Positions 16,034 to 25,581 of a stretch of 37,210 nt of DNA are shown piece by piece. A program made the position numbers and the translations under genes. The stretch is from Promethearchaeota archaeon (GTDB taxonomy: Archaea > Asgardarchaeota > Lokiarchaeia > Sigynarchaeales > SOKP01). Position 1 is the first letter of the stretch. Each line of letters opens with the position of its first letter. The stretch covers positions 1 to 37,210 of the forward strand of contig SDNV01000010.1 of NCBI GenBank assembly GCA_004524515.1, given 5' to 3'. The notes under the pieces were generated by a model. The model worked only from the letters and a program-made list of their open reading frames with translations, was not told the DNA's origin and did no database searches.

Positions 16034-16372
16034 TATCCCCCTAATTAAGGGAATTTTTTCTAAAAAATTAGGTAATTAAATATTATCATTATTATTAATA
16101 TTATTTTTTTAGTGTTCTGAGGGAATTTTAAGATTTTTTAAAGGCTTTTTATTAACACAATCTTAATTGATATTTTTAGGCAAATAATTAGCTTTAAAAT
16201 ACACGACAATAATATAGTTAATTATTGATAAGAGATAAGTCGTCATTGATATATTAAAGCTTTAACATCTGTTTATTAATTTTGTCGTTAATAAATAACT
16301 TTATATATCCAATCGAAATAGATCATAGTAACCATAATTTCAAGTGGAAAAATGAATATTAGGTGTCATTAG
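16034..16372. other. Candidate replication origin and orc1 upstream region
   Basis: 339 non-coding bases, about 75-80% A+T, between carS and orc1/cdc6. It contains an imperfect dyad: GCTTTAA (16191-16197) then ACGAC (16203-16207), answered by GTCGT (16239-16243) then TTAAAGC (16254-16260). A third GTCGT copy lies at 16284-16288, followed by TAATAAATAA. The core between the arms is AT-only. Archaeal origins typically lie next to orc1/cdc6 and have inverted origin-recognition boxes around an unwinding element, so this is a candidate. The boxes do not match the published Sulfolobus or haloarchaeal ORB sequences as far as can be seen by eye. A tandem TTAGGTGT pair sits just before the orc1 start. 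Confidence 0.4.
16300..16308 (+). promoter_or_regulatory. TATA box for orc1/cdc6
   Basis: TTTATATAT lies about 70 bases before the GTG start. A transcript starting some 25 bases downstream would have a leader of about 45 bases containing AGGTG as an SD. No other equally good box lies between it and the gene. The purine-rich BRE upstream is not distinct. Confidence 0.45.
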
Positions 16373-17668
16373 GTGTTGAAAAATCCCAATCAGTTTGATA
16401 TCGAGAAATTTTATGAGAAATATAGAAGTGGACCAAAGATTTTTAAAAAAAGGGATGCCTTAGAGCCTTCTTTTATTCCCGATGATTTACCTCATCGTGA
16501 TAAAGAGATCCAAAAAGTGGCAGAATTAACAGCATGTGCATTATTAGGCGACACACCTCCCAGTTTTTTATGTTATGGACCTACTGGGACTGGAAAAACG
16601 GCCACTATTCGATATGTAAGTCAAAAATTAGGTCAACAATGCTTAGATGACAAACCTTGGTGGATTTATATTAATTGCAGCGTAGTTTCTACCCCATATC
16701 GAATATTAGCCCATATATATAATAGAATTTCTGGAACTGAAAGAATTCCTCCTACAGGGCTCCCAAAGGATATTATCTTTAAAAAGCTTTTAGGGATTTT
16801 AGATCAAAAGGTGTATTCTATATGTTTTTTAGTATTAGATGAAATAGATATGCTAAGTGAGAAAAAAAATGGAACAGAAATTTTATATGATTTATTAAGA
16901 TTAAATGAAAATTTGGATTTTTGTAAGACTAGTTTAATAGGGATTTCAAATAAATTAAAATTCAAAGATCATTTAGACCCGAGAGTTAAATCAAGTTTAG
17001 GGCAAGAACATATCGTTTTTCCGTCCTATAACGCCAACGAATTAAGAGACATATTGAATGAAAGGGCAAAAATTGCGTTTAATGAAGGAGTACTAAAGGA
17101 TAAAGTAATTCCTTTATGCGCAGCACTAGCAGCAAAGGAGCATGGAGATGCCAGGAAAGCGCTACAACTTTTAAGAAAAGCCGGTGAATTAGCAGAACGA
17201 GCTCAAAATAAATCAATTTCAGAAAAACATGTTTATGATGCCCAAAATGATTTAGAGAAAGATTATATTGTTGAATATATTCAAGGATTACCTCTTCAAC
17301 TACAAGTAGTTTTGACAGCCATATTTTTAATATCAAAACATTGTCCCGACCAAGTGATAATTTCGGGGGATATTTATGAAATCTATTCGGAGCTAACCCA
17401 AAAAATTCCAGGAGTAAGAAAGCTAACAGAAAGAAGAATCAGTGATTTTATTAACGAGTTGACTCTAGCTGGTATAATAACTACTAATTTACAATCTATG
17501 GGTCATTATGGACGGACAAAAATCATCAAATTAGACATAGATTTGGAATTAGTAGAAAAAATTTTATCTGAGAATGATAAATTTCAGAGTATTTTGAATT
17601 ATAAACCAATTTTACTTCAGCTTGATAAGGTGAAAATTAAAAATAATATTTTTAAAAAATTAGTCTAA
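16373..17668 (+). CDS. Orc1/Cdc6 replication initiator
   Basis: 431-residue AAA+ initiator that binds origins and loads MCM. Walker A is GPTGTGKT (residues 69-76), Walker B LVLDEIDML with D156 and E157, then LIGISNKLKF (sensor 1) and the sensor 2 region HGDARKALQLLRKAG. The C-terminal winged-helix domain begins near residue 300 (LPLQLQVVLTAIF) and carries RRISDFINELTLAGIITT. Starts GTG 16373 or TTG 16376; a TAG directly precedes, so no longer form exists. The stop overlaps the stop of the facing DUF2240-like gene by four bases. PolD subunits follow, making a replication cluster. Confidence 0.95.
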   Translation: MLKNPNQFDIEKFYEKYRSGPKIFKKRDALEPSFIPDDLPHRDKEIQKVAELTACALLGDTPPSFLCYGPTGTGKTATIRYVSQKLGQQCLDDKPWWIYINCSVVSTPYRILAHIYNRISGTERIPPTGLPKDIIFKKLLGILDQKVYSICFLVLDEIDMLSEKKNGTEILYDLLRLNENLDFCKTSLIGISNKLKFKDHLDPRVKSSLGQEHIVFPSYNANELRDILNERAKIAFNEGVLKDKVIPLCAALAAKEHGDARKALQLLRKAGELAERAQNKSISEKHVYDAQNDLEKDYIVEYIQGLPLQLQVVLTAIFLISKHCPDQVIISGDIYEIYSELTQKIPGVRKLTERRISDFINELTLAGIITTNLQSMGHYGRTKIIKLDIDLELVEKILSENDKFQSILNYKPILLQLDKVKIKNNIFKKLV

Positions 17669-18357
17669 CTTGAGAATTCCCAACTATTAATATTATCTGC
17701 TATTTCGCGCAAGAAACTAGTGGCAGATTCTTCATTTTTTTCTTTTAACAGTAAAAATAGTTTTGCTAAATGCTTACAAAATTTTTTATTTTCCGCTCTT
17801 TTGGTTTGAAAATCATGACAGTTATGGATTATTTGTTTTTTAATATTATTTATCTCGATGATATAAGGTAATTTCTTGGATCCTGCGACCTGAGCCTTAA
17901 TTTTTCCCTCTTGAAGATCCAATTCAATAAGATTAAAATCTTCTTCAGAAATAGATGCTGTTCTATTAATTGTGCCTTTATCTAAAAAAGCGTTTAGAAG
18001 AGTATTAAATGTGGATGTTTTATTCTTTTTAAAATTATCCAGAGCTTTATTATTTTTTTCTTTTGTTTGTATTTTAGATAAAATTGCCTCTTTTCTATTT
18101 GCTTGCCACTTTTTTAAGGTTTTTTTTAAAGGTTCAGATAATGAAAGTGTATGTTTTTCGTCTATCTCTAATAATTTATTTTTAATCGAACTTTGGATGA
18201 ATTCTTGTGCTTTATTTGGAGTCAAAAAAAATAATTCAAATGAGATAGTATATAACAATTCATTCATAGAGATATTTGGAAGATCTATTATTTTCCATAT
18301 ATACAATAGCATCTCAGATGGATTTTTACGAGGAATTGTAAAATTCATAGGAATCAA
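17665..18357 (-). CDS. DUF2240-like protein with SWIM-type zinc motif
   Basis: 230 residues. The N-terminal 75 or so residues (LLYTISFELFFLTPNKAQEFI... NKLLEIDEK) resemble the winged-helix-like domain of archaeal DUF2240 proteins. After a lysine-rich linker, the C-terminus has a pattern close to a SWIM zinc finger: NCHDFQTKRAENKKFCKHLAKL, with Cys and His pairs (C-H ... C-K-H) and the hydrophobic helix behind the second pair. The classical SWIM pattern is CxC-xn-CxH; here the first Cys pair is CxH-like, so metal binding is uncertain. It starts 31 bases after the DP1 stop in the same direction, so it is almost certainly co-transcribed with DP1 and may act in PolD replication or repair. Inference only. 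Confidence 0.65.
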   Translation of the reverse strand: MIPMNFTIPRKNPSEMLLYIWKIIDLPNISMNELLYTISFELFFLTPNKAQEFIQSSIKNKLLEIDEKHTLSLSEPLKKTLKKWQANRKEAILSKIQTKEKNNKALDNFKKNKTSTFNTLLNAFLDKGTINRTASISEEDFNLIELDLQEGKIKAQVAGSKKLPYIIEINNIKKQIIHNCHDFQTKRAENKKFCKHLAKLFLLLKEKNEESATSFLREIADNINSWEFSS

Positions 18358-18388
18358 ATAAGATATAATTATTCACAAGTATAATAAA

Positions 18389-20194
18389 TTAATGATGGTT
18401 AAAGTCAATTGGCCTAGGTTCAAGTGTATCAAGATGAATAATTGGCACGATACCTGGGGTAGGGTTAATCCCAAAACTTTTCATAAAATCGGTTTGTGAT
18501 TGAAAGCATCCTGAATTAACCAATGATACTTCATGATATTTACCCATTCCGAAAATATGTAAATGTCCAGTATGAAAGATTTCAGGGATTTTATCTATTA
18601 CAAGCCAATCCTTATTTATTGGAGCGATTTGGGTTTTTTTTCCATAAATTGGAGCTAAATGTCTACAAATTAGTAATTCTTTCATAGTATCAATCGGTTT
18701 ATTATTATCCAATCCTGGGATCAATTGATTCATATCAATTATACTATCTCCATGGAAAATGAGAGTATTTACATTATGAGTCTTAATAATAGCAGGATTT
18801 CCAATACATTTGATCCCATTATTGATTAAAACCTCCGCATATTTTTTAGGTACAGCTGGTCTGGGAATAGCATTCCTTACAGGTTCATGGTTACCAGAGC
18901 TATAAAAAATTTGAATATAATCAGGTATTTTCGACAGTAAATTTGCTGCGTTATCATATTGTTGATAGATGTCCGTAATTATAAGATCATTTTCTTGATT
19001 AGGATACACTCCTATCCCATCAATTAAATCCCCATTTAAAACAATATATTTGATTCTACCTGCTGTTTCCCTCATATTTTTATCACCATTTTTTCCATTG
19101 AGAAATTTTATAAACTTATTCCATAACTTCTTCTCAAATTCCCTACTTCCAATGTGAGTGTCAGAAATTAGAGCTATGGATAAAGGATCAGGAGAAAATT
19201 CTGGTTTAAAATTTATGGGAATATCAATTTTAGTTAAATTATTAGAAAAAACGATTCCTTTCTTGCCTTTTTCGTCTGGATTATAAACTCCATCAATAAA
19301 GAGCATTTGGTCCATAATAGTTTTTTCTAAAGTACTAATGATTTCCCGATTTTCTGTGTCTTTTCTGACAATGGTATTAATTTGTCCAGTATCATCTTCT
19401 AAAGTTAGAAAATAATTTCCGTTTTTTGTTTTTCTTATTTCTTTTACCAGTCCTATGAAGGAAATCTCTTGGCTCTGTGTATTTCTAAAAACATTATTAA
19501 TATTGGTCGCAGAAAGGGTATCACCTCTTTTTCGCATTAGATTTCTGAGCCGGTTAAATTTATCAACTGTTAATTCGTAGAAATCATTATAATCTCCATT
19601 TGTATATATTTTTCCGGTAGGATCCTTCAAAATTTCATAATCGAAACTATATTCCTTTGCACTCGGATTGAATTTTAAAGATGATTTAGCGGATTCTGTG
19701 GGTTTAAACTTAATCTCCTTTTGTTTTCTCAACTCTGTGGATTTTTGTGGCTTTGGGAGGCTTTCTATAAAGCTATGGTTTGGCTCAATTTCAGCATCTA
19801 TCGTTTCAAATGCTTTTGTTTGAATAATGCGGGCACTATGATTTTCAATTTGTTCATTAATATCATTATATCCTTTAGAATTAGTTTTTTCATCCAATAT
19901 TTCATTAAAAGTTTCTGAATTTTGAGGTTTTTGTTCCTTGATTGAAACTCTCTGTAGAGCTTTTTGAATTTCATGATTTGAAATCATATTTAAAATATGT
20001 TCTGTAAGATGACCATTAAAAGTTGGAATAAAACTTGTTTCTTTTATTATAAGATTAACTTTTTCTAAGGGGTTTTCAAGATTACTTATAAAATCCAATA
20101 TAACTGGAGTTATATTTATTCCGGAATCAACAAATTTTTTAAGTATAAGCTTATTTATCCCTGTATTTAATTCATTCACTGCAGCTTCATCCAA
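18389..20194 (-). CDS. polB: DNA polymerase D small subunit (DP1), 3'-5' exonuclease
   Basis: 601 residues. DP1 is the proofreading partner of the PolD catalytic subunit. An N-terminal helical domain (1-75) is followed by a disordered charged linker (85-190), an OB fold (about 240-325, ISFIGLVKEIRKTKNGNYF) and a calcineurin-like phosphoesterase domain (338-601). Its metal-binding motifs are complete: DTHIGS 345-350, NGDLID 387-392, GNHE 434-437, HGD 481-483 and HTGHLH 541-546, so proofreading activity is expected (these are degenerate in the eukaryotic B-subunits). Divergent from DP2 over 236 bases. First gene of a pair with the DUF2240-like gene. Confidence 0.96.
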   Translation of the reverse strand: MDEAAVNELNTGINKLILKKFVDSGINITPVILDFISNLENPLEKVNLIIKETSFIPTFNGHLTEHILNMISNHEIQKALQRVSIKEQKPQNSETFNEILDEKTNSKGYNDINEQIENHSARIIQTKAFETIDAEIEPNHSFIESLPKPQKSTELRKQKEIKFKPTESAKSSLKFNPSAKEYSFDYEILKDPTGKIYTNGDYNDFYELTVDKFNRLRNLMRKRGDTLSATNINNVFRNTQSQEISFIGLVKEIRKTKNGNYFLTLEDDTGQINTIVRKDTENREIISTLEKTIMDQMLFIDGVYNPDEKGKKGIVFSNNLTKIDIPINFKPEFSPDPLSIALISDTHIGSREFEKKLWNKFIKFLNGKNGDKNMRETAGRIKYIVLNGDLIDGIGVYPNQENDLIITDIYQQYDNAANLLSKIPDYIQIFYSSGNHEPVRNAIPRPAVPKKYAEVLINNGIKCIGNPAIIKTHNVNTLIFHGDSIIDMNQLIPGLDNNKPIDTMKELLICRHLAPIYGKKTQIAPINKDWLVIDKIPEIFHTGHLHIFGMGKYHEVSLVNSGCFQSQTDFMKSFGINPTPGIVPIIHLDTLEPRPIDFNHH

Positions 20195-20430
20195 GATTGA
20201 ATTATTATTATTTTAGGAAAGTTTAATTAAATCCTTTATTATTAAAGAAAAAATACAATTTTTCTTTTTATAGAATGGGACTTAATTAAATTTTAAAAAA
20301 CTCCTAAAAATTCACAATCCCTACTTGTTAATATGTGAATAATTGAGTTTAATTTATATCCGAACAATTAAAATATTAGAATTTTCAAGCTAAAGTACAA
20401 TTTTAGAATCTTTGGTTAGGGTACCTTATT

Positions 20431-23400
20431 ATGGTAGAAATGAGTGAAGAAATGGAGAGTTATTTTGAAGATCTTCAAAGAAAAGTGAATGAATGTTATG
20501 ATCTTGCTGAAGAAGCACGTAAAAAAGGATTAGATCCAGAGGTTTATGTTGAATCTCCTCAAGCTAAGGATTTAGCAGGAAGAGTTGAAAAATTGGTTGG
20601 TCCAGAGGGAGTAGCTGAAGTTATTCGAACTTTAAAGGAAGAGGGAAAAAATGATGACGAAATTACTTTTCAAATTGTGTCAGATATTTTGGATAAAAAG
20701 ATTGGGAATATTGAATCATTAGATGATAGAGTTGAAAGGGCTATAAGGGTTGGATTAGCTATAAAAACAATGGGAGTTGTTAGTGCTCCCCTCGAAGGAA
20801 TTTCTAACATCAAGATTCGGAAAGATCATCAATCTAATCAATTTCTGTCATTATATTTTGCGGGTCCTATCAGAGCTGCTGGAGGAACCACCGCAGCATT
20901 GTGTGTTCTTATTGCAGATTATGTAAGAAAGAAATCAAATATTCCAAAATATAATGCCACAGAGGCAGAAATCGGTAGGTATGTCGAAGAGGTGAAGCTT
21001 TATGATCGAATTACTCGTTTACAATATCCCTCAACAAATGATGAAATAAGATATGCTGTGGAACACTTGCCAGTTGAAATTAATGGAGATTCTACTGAAA
21101 ACGAAGAAGTTTCTGCATTTAGAGATCTTCCAAGAATCGAAACAAATAATATCCGTGGCGGAGCGTGTCTCGTTTTAAACGACGGAATTTTAGCAAAAGC
21201 TCCAAAACTTCTCAAAATAGCGGAAAGCATGAATTTGGAAGGGTGGAATTGGTTAGGTGAATTAAAGAAAATTTCACTTAAGGAAAATAACACCGAGGAT
21301 TCAATTAAAAATGATGAGATTAAGGGTAATCAAAACAAAAATATGGAAACAATCCCCCCAAATAATAAATTTGTTGCAGATATTATCGCAGGAAGACCTG
21401 TGTTTAGTTATCCATCAAAAACGGGCGGTCATAGGATTAGATATGGCAGATCTCGTAATACAGGTTTAGCTGCTACTGGAATTCATCCTGCAACCATGGC
21501 AATTTTGGATAATTTCATAGCTATTGGGACTCAACTTAGAATAGAACGTCCTGGTAAAAGTGCAAGTGTCTGTCCCGTAGATAGTATTGAACCTCCAATA
21601 GTTAAATTAAAAAATGGGAATGTCATCCGAATTTCAAATGCTAAAAAAGCTCATGAAATTTTTCCTCACATAGAAAAGATCCTGTTTCTGGGAGATATCC
21701 TGTTCGGTTTTGGAGAATTTTCTGAGAATAATCATAAATTAATCCCGTCTGGGTATGTTGAAGAATGGTGGGCATTAGAATTAGAAAATAAAGTAAAAAA
21801 TCATAAATTATTGAACCCCCGAATAATGGGGTTAATTGAAAACCCCTTTAATAATAAGCCTACTGCCGAAGAGGCATTAAATATCTCTCAAGAATATAAT
21901 ATTCCTTTAAATCCCTCGTATCTAGATTTTTGGGGTAATATTACAATAGATGAATTAGAATTATTGAGAAATACCTTTATTAAAAGTTACATTAACACAT
22001 TAAAAAAAGAAATTGTGGTAGATTTTGATAAACCAATTAAAGATCTCTTAGAAAAAGCTTTTATTAAGCATAAAATAAAAGATAACAAAATCGTGTTTAG
22101 TAAAGCTATGAATACCATTTATAAAACAATTTTCGCCCTGGAAAATGAAGATCACCAAATGATTGGAAAGGATGATGATGTATTTTCCTATTTTTACAGA
22201 TTATCTTCAATAATTATAAAAAATAAAGCACCATATTTCATGGGTTCTCGTATGGGACGTCCTGAAAAGTCAGAAAGAAAGAGTATGAAGGGTGTACATG
22301 CATTATTTCCATTAAGCGATAAGGTTGGGAGTTCACGATTGGTTGAAAAAGCAATTGAACTTGGTAAGGTAAAAATTGATATATGTAGAAAGAAATGTAC
22401 TAACCCTGGATGTGGAATCACTACAATTTATAATATATGCCCCAAATGTGGAACTCATACAGAAATTAAAAAAATTTGTGAAAACTGTAAAAAACTATAT
22501 CCCCCAAGTGAAGAACAATGTCCAAAATGCAAAAGATTTTTAAAAACAGCTAGTGAAGCTATGTTTAATTTCAAACATCATATCTACACAATTTTAAAAT
22601 TAAATAATTTAACTCTACCTAAGAAAATGAAAGGTATTTTTGGTTTAACCAATGAATTTAAAATCCCAGAACCATTAGAAAAAGGGATTCTTAGGGCAAA
22701 AAATGAGGTGCTAGTGTATAAAACTGCTGAAATTAGATATGATGCTACTGACATCCCTTTAACTCATTTTAAACCAAATGAAATCGGCACATCTATCGAA
22801 AAACTTAAAGAGTTGGGATATCACAAGGATCATGAAGGAAATCTTCTCCTCAATGAAGATCAGGTAATCGAATTAAAGGTTCAGGATATTCTGTTATCGG
22901 AGGATTGTGCTAATTATTTCATCAAGGTGGCTCATTTTTTAGATGATGAATTAGAATTTTTTTATAAATTGAATCGATTTTACAATATCACGAAAAAAGA
23001 AGATTTAATTGATCATCTTGTAGTAGGGTTAGCCCCCCATACTAGCGCGGGGATAATTGGACGGATAATTGGCTTTAGCCCCGCAAGATCTATCTATGCA
23101 CATCCCTATTGGCATGCTGCAAAGCGCCGCAACTGCGATGGGGATGAAGATGGAATCATGTTACTTTTAGATCCCCTCTTAAATTTTTCAAGATATTATT
23201 TGCCGAGTAAAATAGGAGGAAGAATGGATGCAACCTTAGTAATAAGTACACTTTTGGATCCAAATGAAATTGATATAGAAGCACATAATTTAGACACTCT
23301 TTATCGGTATCCTTTAGAATTTTATGAGGCAACTCAACATTATGCATCGCCCTCAGAAATAGAAAATAAAATGAATCTAATTAAAAAACGACTGGGAACT

Positions 23401-23892
23401 GAAGAACAATATGAGCGAATTGGTTTTAATATTCCAACAAATAATATTAACGAAGGACCAACAACAACGGCCTATAAAACCTATGAATCAATGGATGAAA
23501 AAATTGATGCTCAATTACATCTTGCAAAAATAATTCAAGCGGTTGAGGCGAGAAATGTGGCAAAAAAGATCCTATCCTCTCATTTTAATCCAGATATTTT
23601 AGGAAATTTAAGAAAGTTTGCGATACAAGAATTTCGATGTGTAAAATGTAATGAAAAATTTAGAAGACCTCCCATATCTAACGGAGGAAAATGCCCTACC
23701 TGTGGAAACAATATAATTTTAACAGTGAATCGAGGTGGAATTGAAAAGTATATTCCACGCGCTCTTAAACTTTGTAATGAATTTAATTTAGATGATTATA
23801 CTCGGCAGCGTATGGAATTAATCGAAGAATATGTACAGAGTCTTACGAATAACCCTAAAATCAAACAACAAAAACTATCTGATTTTTTTTAG
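20431..23892 (+). CDS. polC: DNA polymerase D large subunit (DP2), catalytic
   Basis: 1153 residues, normal for an intein-free DP2. The two-barrel catalytic core has the invariant NCDGDEDG at 901-908 (D903 and D905 bind metals), followed by LPSKIGGRMDA. Zinc modules: a cluster of CxxC pairs at about 652-705 (including CPKCGTHTEIKKICENC and CPKC) and a C-terminal ribbon at about 1070-1090 (CVKCNEKF, CPTCGNN). The last eight residues, QQKLSDFF (1146-1153), form a perfect PIP box for binding PCNA. A charged, asparagine-rich insertion at about 285-310 is poorly conserved. The start is ATG 20431; ATG 20440 is an alternative. The usual AGPIRAAGGTTAAL motif is present near residue 148. Works with DP1 encoded divergently. 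Confidence 0.97.
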   Translation: MVEMSEEMESYFEDLQRKVNECYDLAEEARKKGLDPEVYVESPQAKDLAGRVEKLVGPEGVAEVIRTLKEEGKNDDEITFQIVSDILDKKIGNIESLDDRVERAIRVGLAIKTMGVVSAPLEGISNIKIRKDHQSNQFLSLYFAGPIRAAGGTTAALCVLIADYVRKKSNIPKYNATEAEIGRYVEEVKLYDRITRLQYPSTNDEIRYAVEHLPVEINGDSTENEEVSAFRDLPRIETNNIRGGACLVLNDGILAKAPKLLKIAESMNLEGWNWLGELKKISLKENNTEDSIKNDEIKGNQNKNMETIPPNNKFVADIIAGRPVFSYPSKTGGHRIRYGRSRNTGLAATGIHPATMAILDNFIAIGTQLRIERPGKSASVCPVDSIEPPIVKLKNGNVIRISNAKKAHEIFPHIEKILFLGDILFGFGEFSENNHKLIPSGYVEEWWALELENKVKNHKLLNPRIMGLIENPFNNKPTAEEALNISQEYNIPLNPSYLDFWGNITIDELELLRNTFIKSYINTLKKEIVVDFDKPIKDLLEKAFIKHKIKDNKIVFSKAMNTIYKTIFALENEDHQMIGKDDDVFSYFYRLSSIIIKNKAPYFMGSRMGRPEKSERKSMKGVHALFPLSDKVGSSRLVEKAIELGKVKIDICRKKCTNPGCGITTIYNICPKCGTHTEIKKICENCKKLYPPSEEQCPKCKRFLKTASEAMFNFKHHIYTILKLNNLTLPKKMKGIFGLTNEFKIPEPLEKGILRAKNEVLVYKTAEIRYDATDIPLTHFKPNEIGTSIEKLKELGYHKDHEGNLLLNEDQVIELKVQDILLSEDCANYFIKVAHFLDDELEFFYKLNRFYNITKKEDLIDHLVVGLAPHTSAGIIGRIIGFSPARSIYAHPYWHAAKRRNCDGDEDGIMLLLDPLLNFSRYYLPSKIGGRMDATLVISTLLDPNEIDIEAHNLDTLYRYPLEFYEATQHYASPSEIENKMNLIKKRLGTEEQYERIGFNIPTNNINEGPTTTAYKTYESMDEKIDAQLHLAKIIQAVEARNVAKKILSSHFNPDILGNLRKFAIQEFRCVKCNEKFRRPPISNGGKCPTCGNNIILTVNRGGIEKYIPRALKLCNEFNLDDYTRQRMELIEEYVQSLTNNPKIKQQKLSDFF

Positions 23893-23957
23893 AGTTTTTC
23901 ATGAATTTAAAAAATATAAAACTCAAGCTTGCTAATTTTTAGAAATAAATTTCATGG

Positions 23958-25316
23958 TTAAATAAATCTATTGCCCATAACAGGAGATCCTATCCTTTCA
24001 TGCAGCCGCCTTCCAGATGTGCGAAAAATTCCCGGTTTACTCTTCTCATCAAGTAATTTTAAAGGTGGTATCAGTGCTATTATATCATCCACATCATCAA
24101 GGTAATTCTCATTTTTTTCTGCATTAATTATTTGGAACGCTAAATCTTCAATTTCTGATTTGTCAATTTCTGATATTTGAACTCTCTTGGTATCCTTATT
24201 GTAAACCATCTGAGCTCCCCAAGGAGAAGTATTTTGCTGATAAAGAAATGTGGTTATATCAGGAGTAAAAGGAAAGGGATAAGTCCAACAGGAAGCATGA
24301 GCCCATAAAATTTGCCCAGGTCGATGATCCGAAATCTCAATTATGAGTTCATTTGAATTTATTTCGTTAAGATCATAAGCTATAATTAATCCCTTTGTAT
24401 TTAGATCGATCTCATCCCAGTTTTTTAGGGGTTTTTCAAGAATTTGAGCAGTTGCTATTGCTAAAATTCGACTGGAGCGATCTGGTAAAGATAATATGCA
24501 GGGAGGATTTATTTTGATCGCTTCTAATACAGCCTTTAATTTTTCTATTCCATGACGACATAAGGAATATGAGTCAGAAATATAGGCATATCTACCATTC
24601 ATTCCATCATCTAATCCATAGGGAGAAAGATGTAGAAGAATAGATCCGTTGAGCACCATATGCCATCCACGTAAGTCATTGTTATTTAATACTCGGTTTT
24701 TTTTTACTATTAATGCCCTATTTATCATTCCTTCTAAAGAATGTGCCATATTTTGAATATCCTCATCATTACTGTCCAGAATTGTGGATAAAATTTTTTT
24801 AGCTTCCTCAATGTTACCCGTCATCATTCTGTTAAATCCCAGTAAATAGCGACAGAGTTCGCTAGAATTAAGTAATTCTTTGGCATTAGAAAGTATAGAA
24901 CATACTTCTTCATTTAACATCATAAATTCTAAATTTATTACCAGTTCCGAAATTATTTTTTCATCTAGAGGTTTAATTTTATTTGCTCTCATTAAAAACG
25001 TAGCAGCAATACTATGGGCGCCCTCTTCATATAAATTATAAGCAAGATCATATAAGGCATCTACATCATTAGGACTATCAATAACACTCTTAACTAAATC
25101 CCCCCACTCATCTCCAATCATCTCACTTATTAATCTGTCAAATAATAAAATTACATCATCCCAGATATCTTCAAGATAAAAATATCCGGGGTATTCAAGA
25201 ATTTCTCTAATATTTGAATATGCATCCTGTAAATTTTTTTTCTCCAAATTTTTTAAAATGGTCTTTCTAATGTGCCCATATTCTTCTGGGAAATCTCTTT
25301 TACTATCTTTAGACAT
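23958..25316 (-). CDS. TPR-containing protein of unknown function
   Basis: 452 residues. Residues about 60-210 contain at least three degenerate tetratricopeptide-like helical pairs (ALYDLAYNLYEEGAHSIAAT, CRYLLGFNRMMTGNIEEAKK, MAHSLEGMINRALIV). The C-terminal half (about 215-452) is a mixed alpha/beta domain with conserved-looking clusters: LRGWHMVLNGSILLHLSPYG, SLPDRSSRILAIATAQIL and HASCWTYPFPFTPDITTFLYQQ. It is not matched to a known catalytic family. No signal or membrane segment. Convergent with DP2 (65 bases) and head-to-tail with the tRNA-Leu gene upstream. Protein-protein scaffolding is likely for the TPR half. Confidence 0.65.
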   Translation of the reverse strand: MSKDSKRDFPEEYGHIRKTILKNLEKKNLQDAYSNIREILEYPGYFYLEDIWDDVILLFDRLISEMIGDEWGDLVKSVIDSPNDVDALYDLAYNLYEEGAHSIAATFLMRANKIKPLDEKIISELVINLEFMMLNEEVCSILSNAKELLNSSELCRYLLGFNRMMTGNIEEAKKILSTILDSNDEDIQNMAHSLEGMINRALIVKKNRVLNNNDLRGWHMVLNGSILLHLSPYGLDDGMNGRYAYISDSYSLCRHGIEKLKAVLEAIKINPPCILSLPDRSSRILAIATAQILEKPLKNWDEIDLNTKGLIIAYDLNEINSNELIIEISDHRPGQILWAHASCWTYPFPFTPDITTFLYQQNTSPWGAQMVYNKDTKRVQISEIDKSEIEDLAFQIINAEKNENYLDDVDDIIALIPPLKLLDEKSKPGIFRTSGRRLHERIGSPVMGNRFI

Positions 25317-25460
25317 TTTTATATATTTTTGCTTTCAAATAGTATTTAGCAATAAATTTACTCAATTCTTAAATTAAGGGTGTGTTATTTTAAAATTTTA
25401 GCAATCACCCCTAATAATATAATTCAACTAAGGGAAAAATAAAGAATGCAGGAGGTGGGA

Positions 25461-25495
25461 TTTTCATGGAAACCCATCGAAATGATGGTCAACAT
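25461..25495 (-). other. tRNA-Leu T-loop intron (35 nt)
   Basis: Perfect 3-4-3 geometry: outer helix GTGGG/CCCAC, central 4-bp helix TTCA/TGAA, and bulges AAA (5') and AAT (3'), each cut between its second and third base. Splicing restores the 7-base T loop TTCAAAT, placing the intron at position 59/60. The intron holds an ACCATC / GAT-G-GGT hairpin. Confidence 0.88.
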
Positions 25496-25551
25496 TTTGA
25501 ACCCACGAAGGACTATTCCACTAGAGCCTCAGTCTAGCGCCGTAGACCATG

Positions 25552-25581
25552 TTCCCATAGCTGTTCATTTGGATCAGCTAT
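25552..25581 (-). other. tRNA-Leu D-loop intron (about 30 nt)
   Basis: Inserted after G15. Near-canonical bulge-helix-bulge: CCA (exon) pairs with TGG (intron), with 3-base bulges AGA and AAC, then the inner hairpin TAGCTG/CAGCTA with an 11-base loop. Cutting AG|A and AA|C leaves a normal-length D loop. The boundary is inferred from this geometry and could shift by a base or two. Confidence 0.75.

Noticed and set aside
20431..23892. Possible intein in DP2
   Set aside because: Intein insertions are frequent near NCDGD in DP2, but the sequence is continuous there and the length is that of an intein-free protein. RtcB and RpoB were likewise free of inteins.
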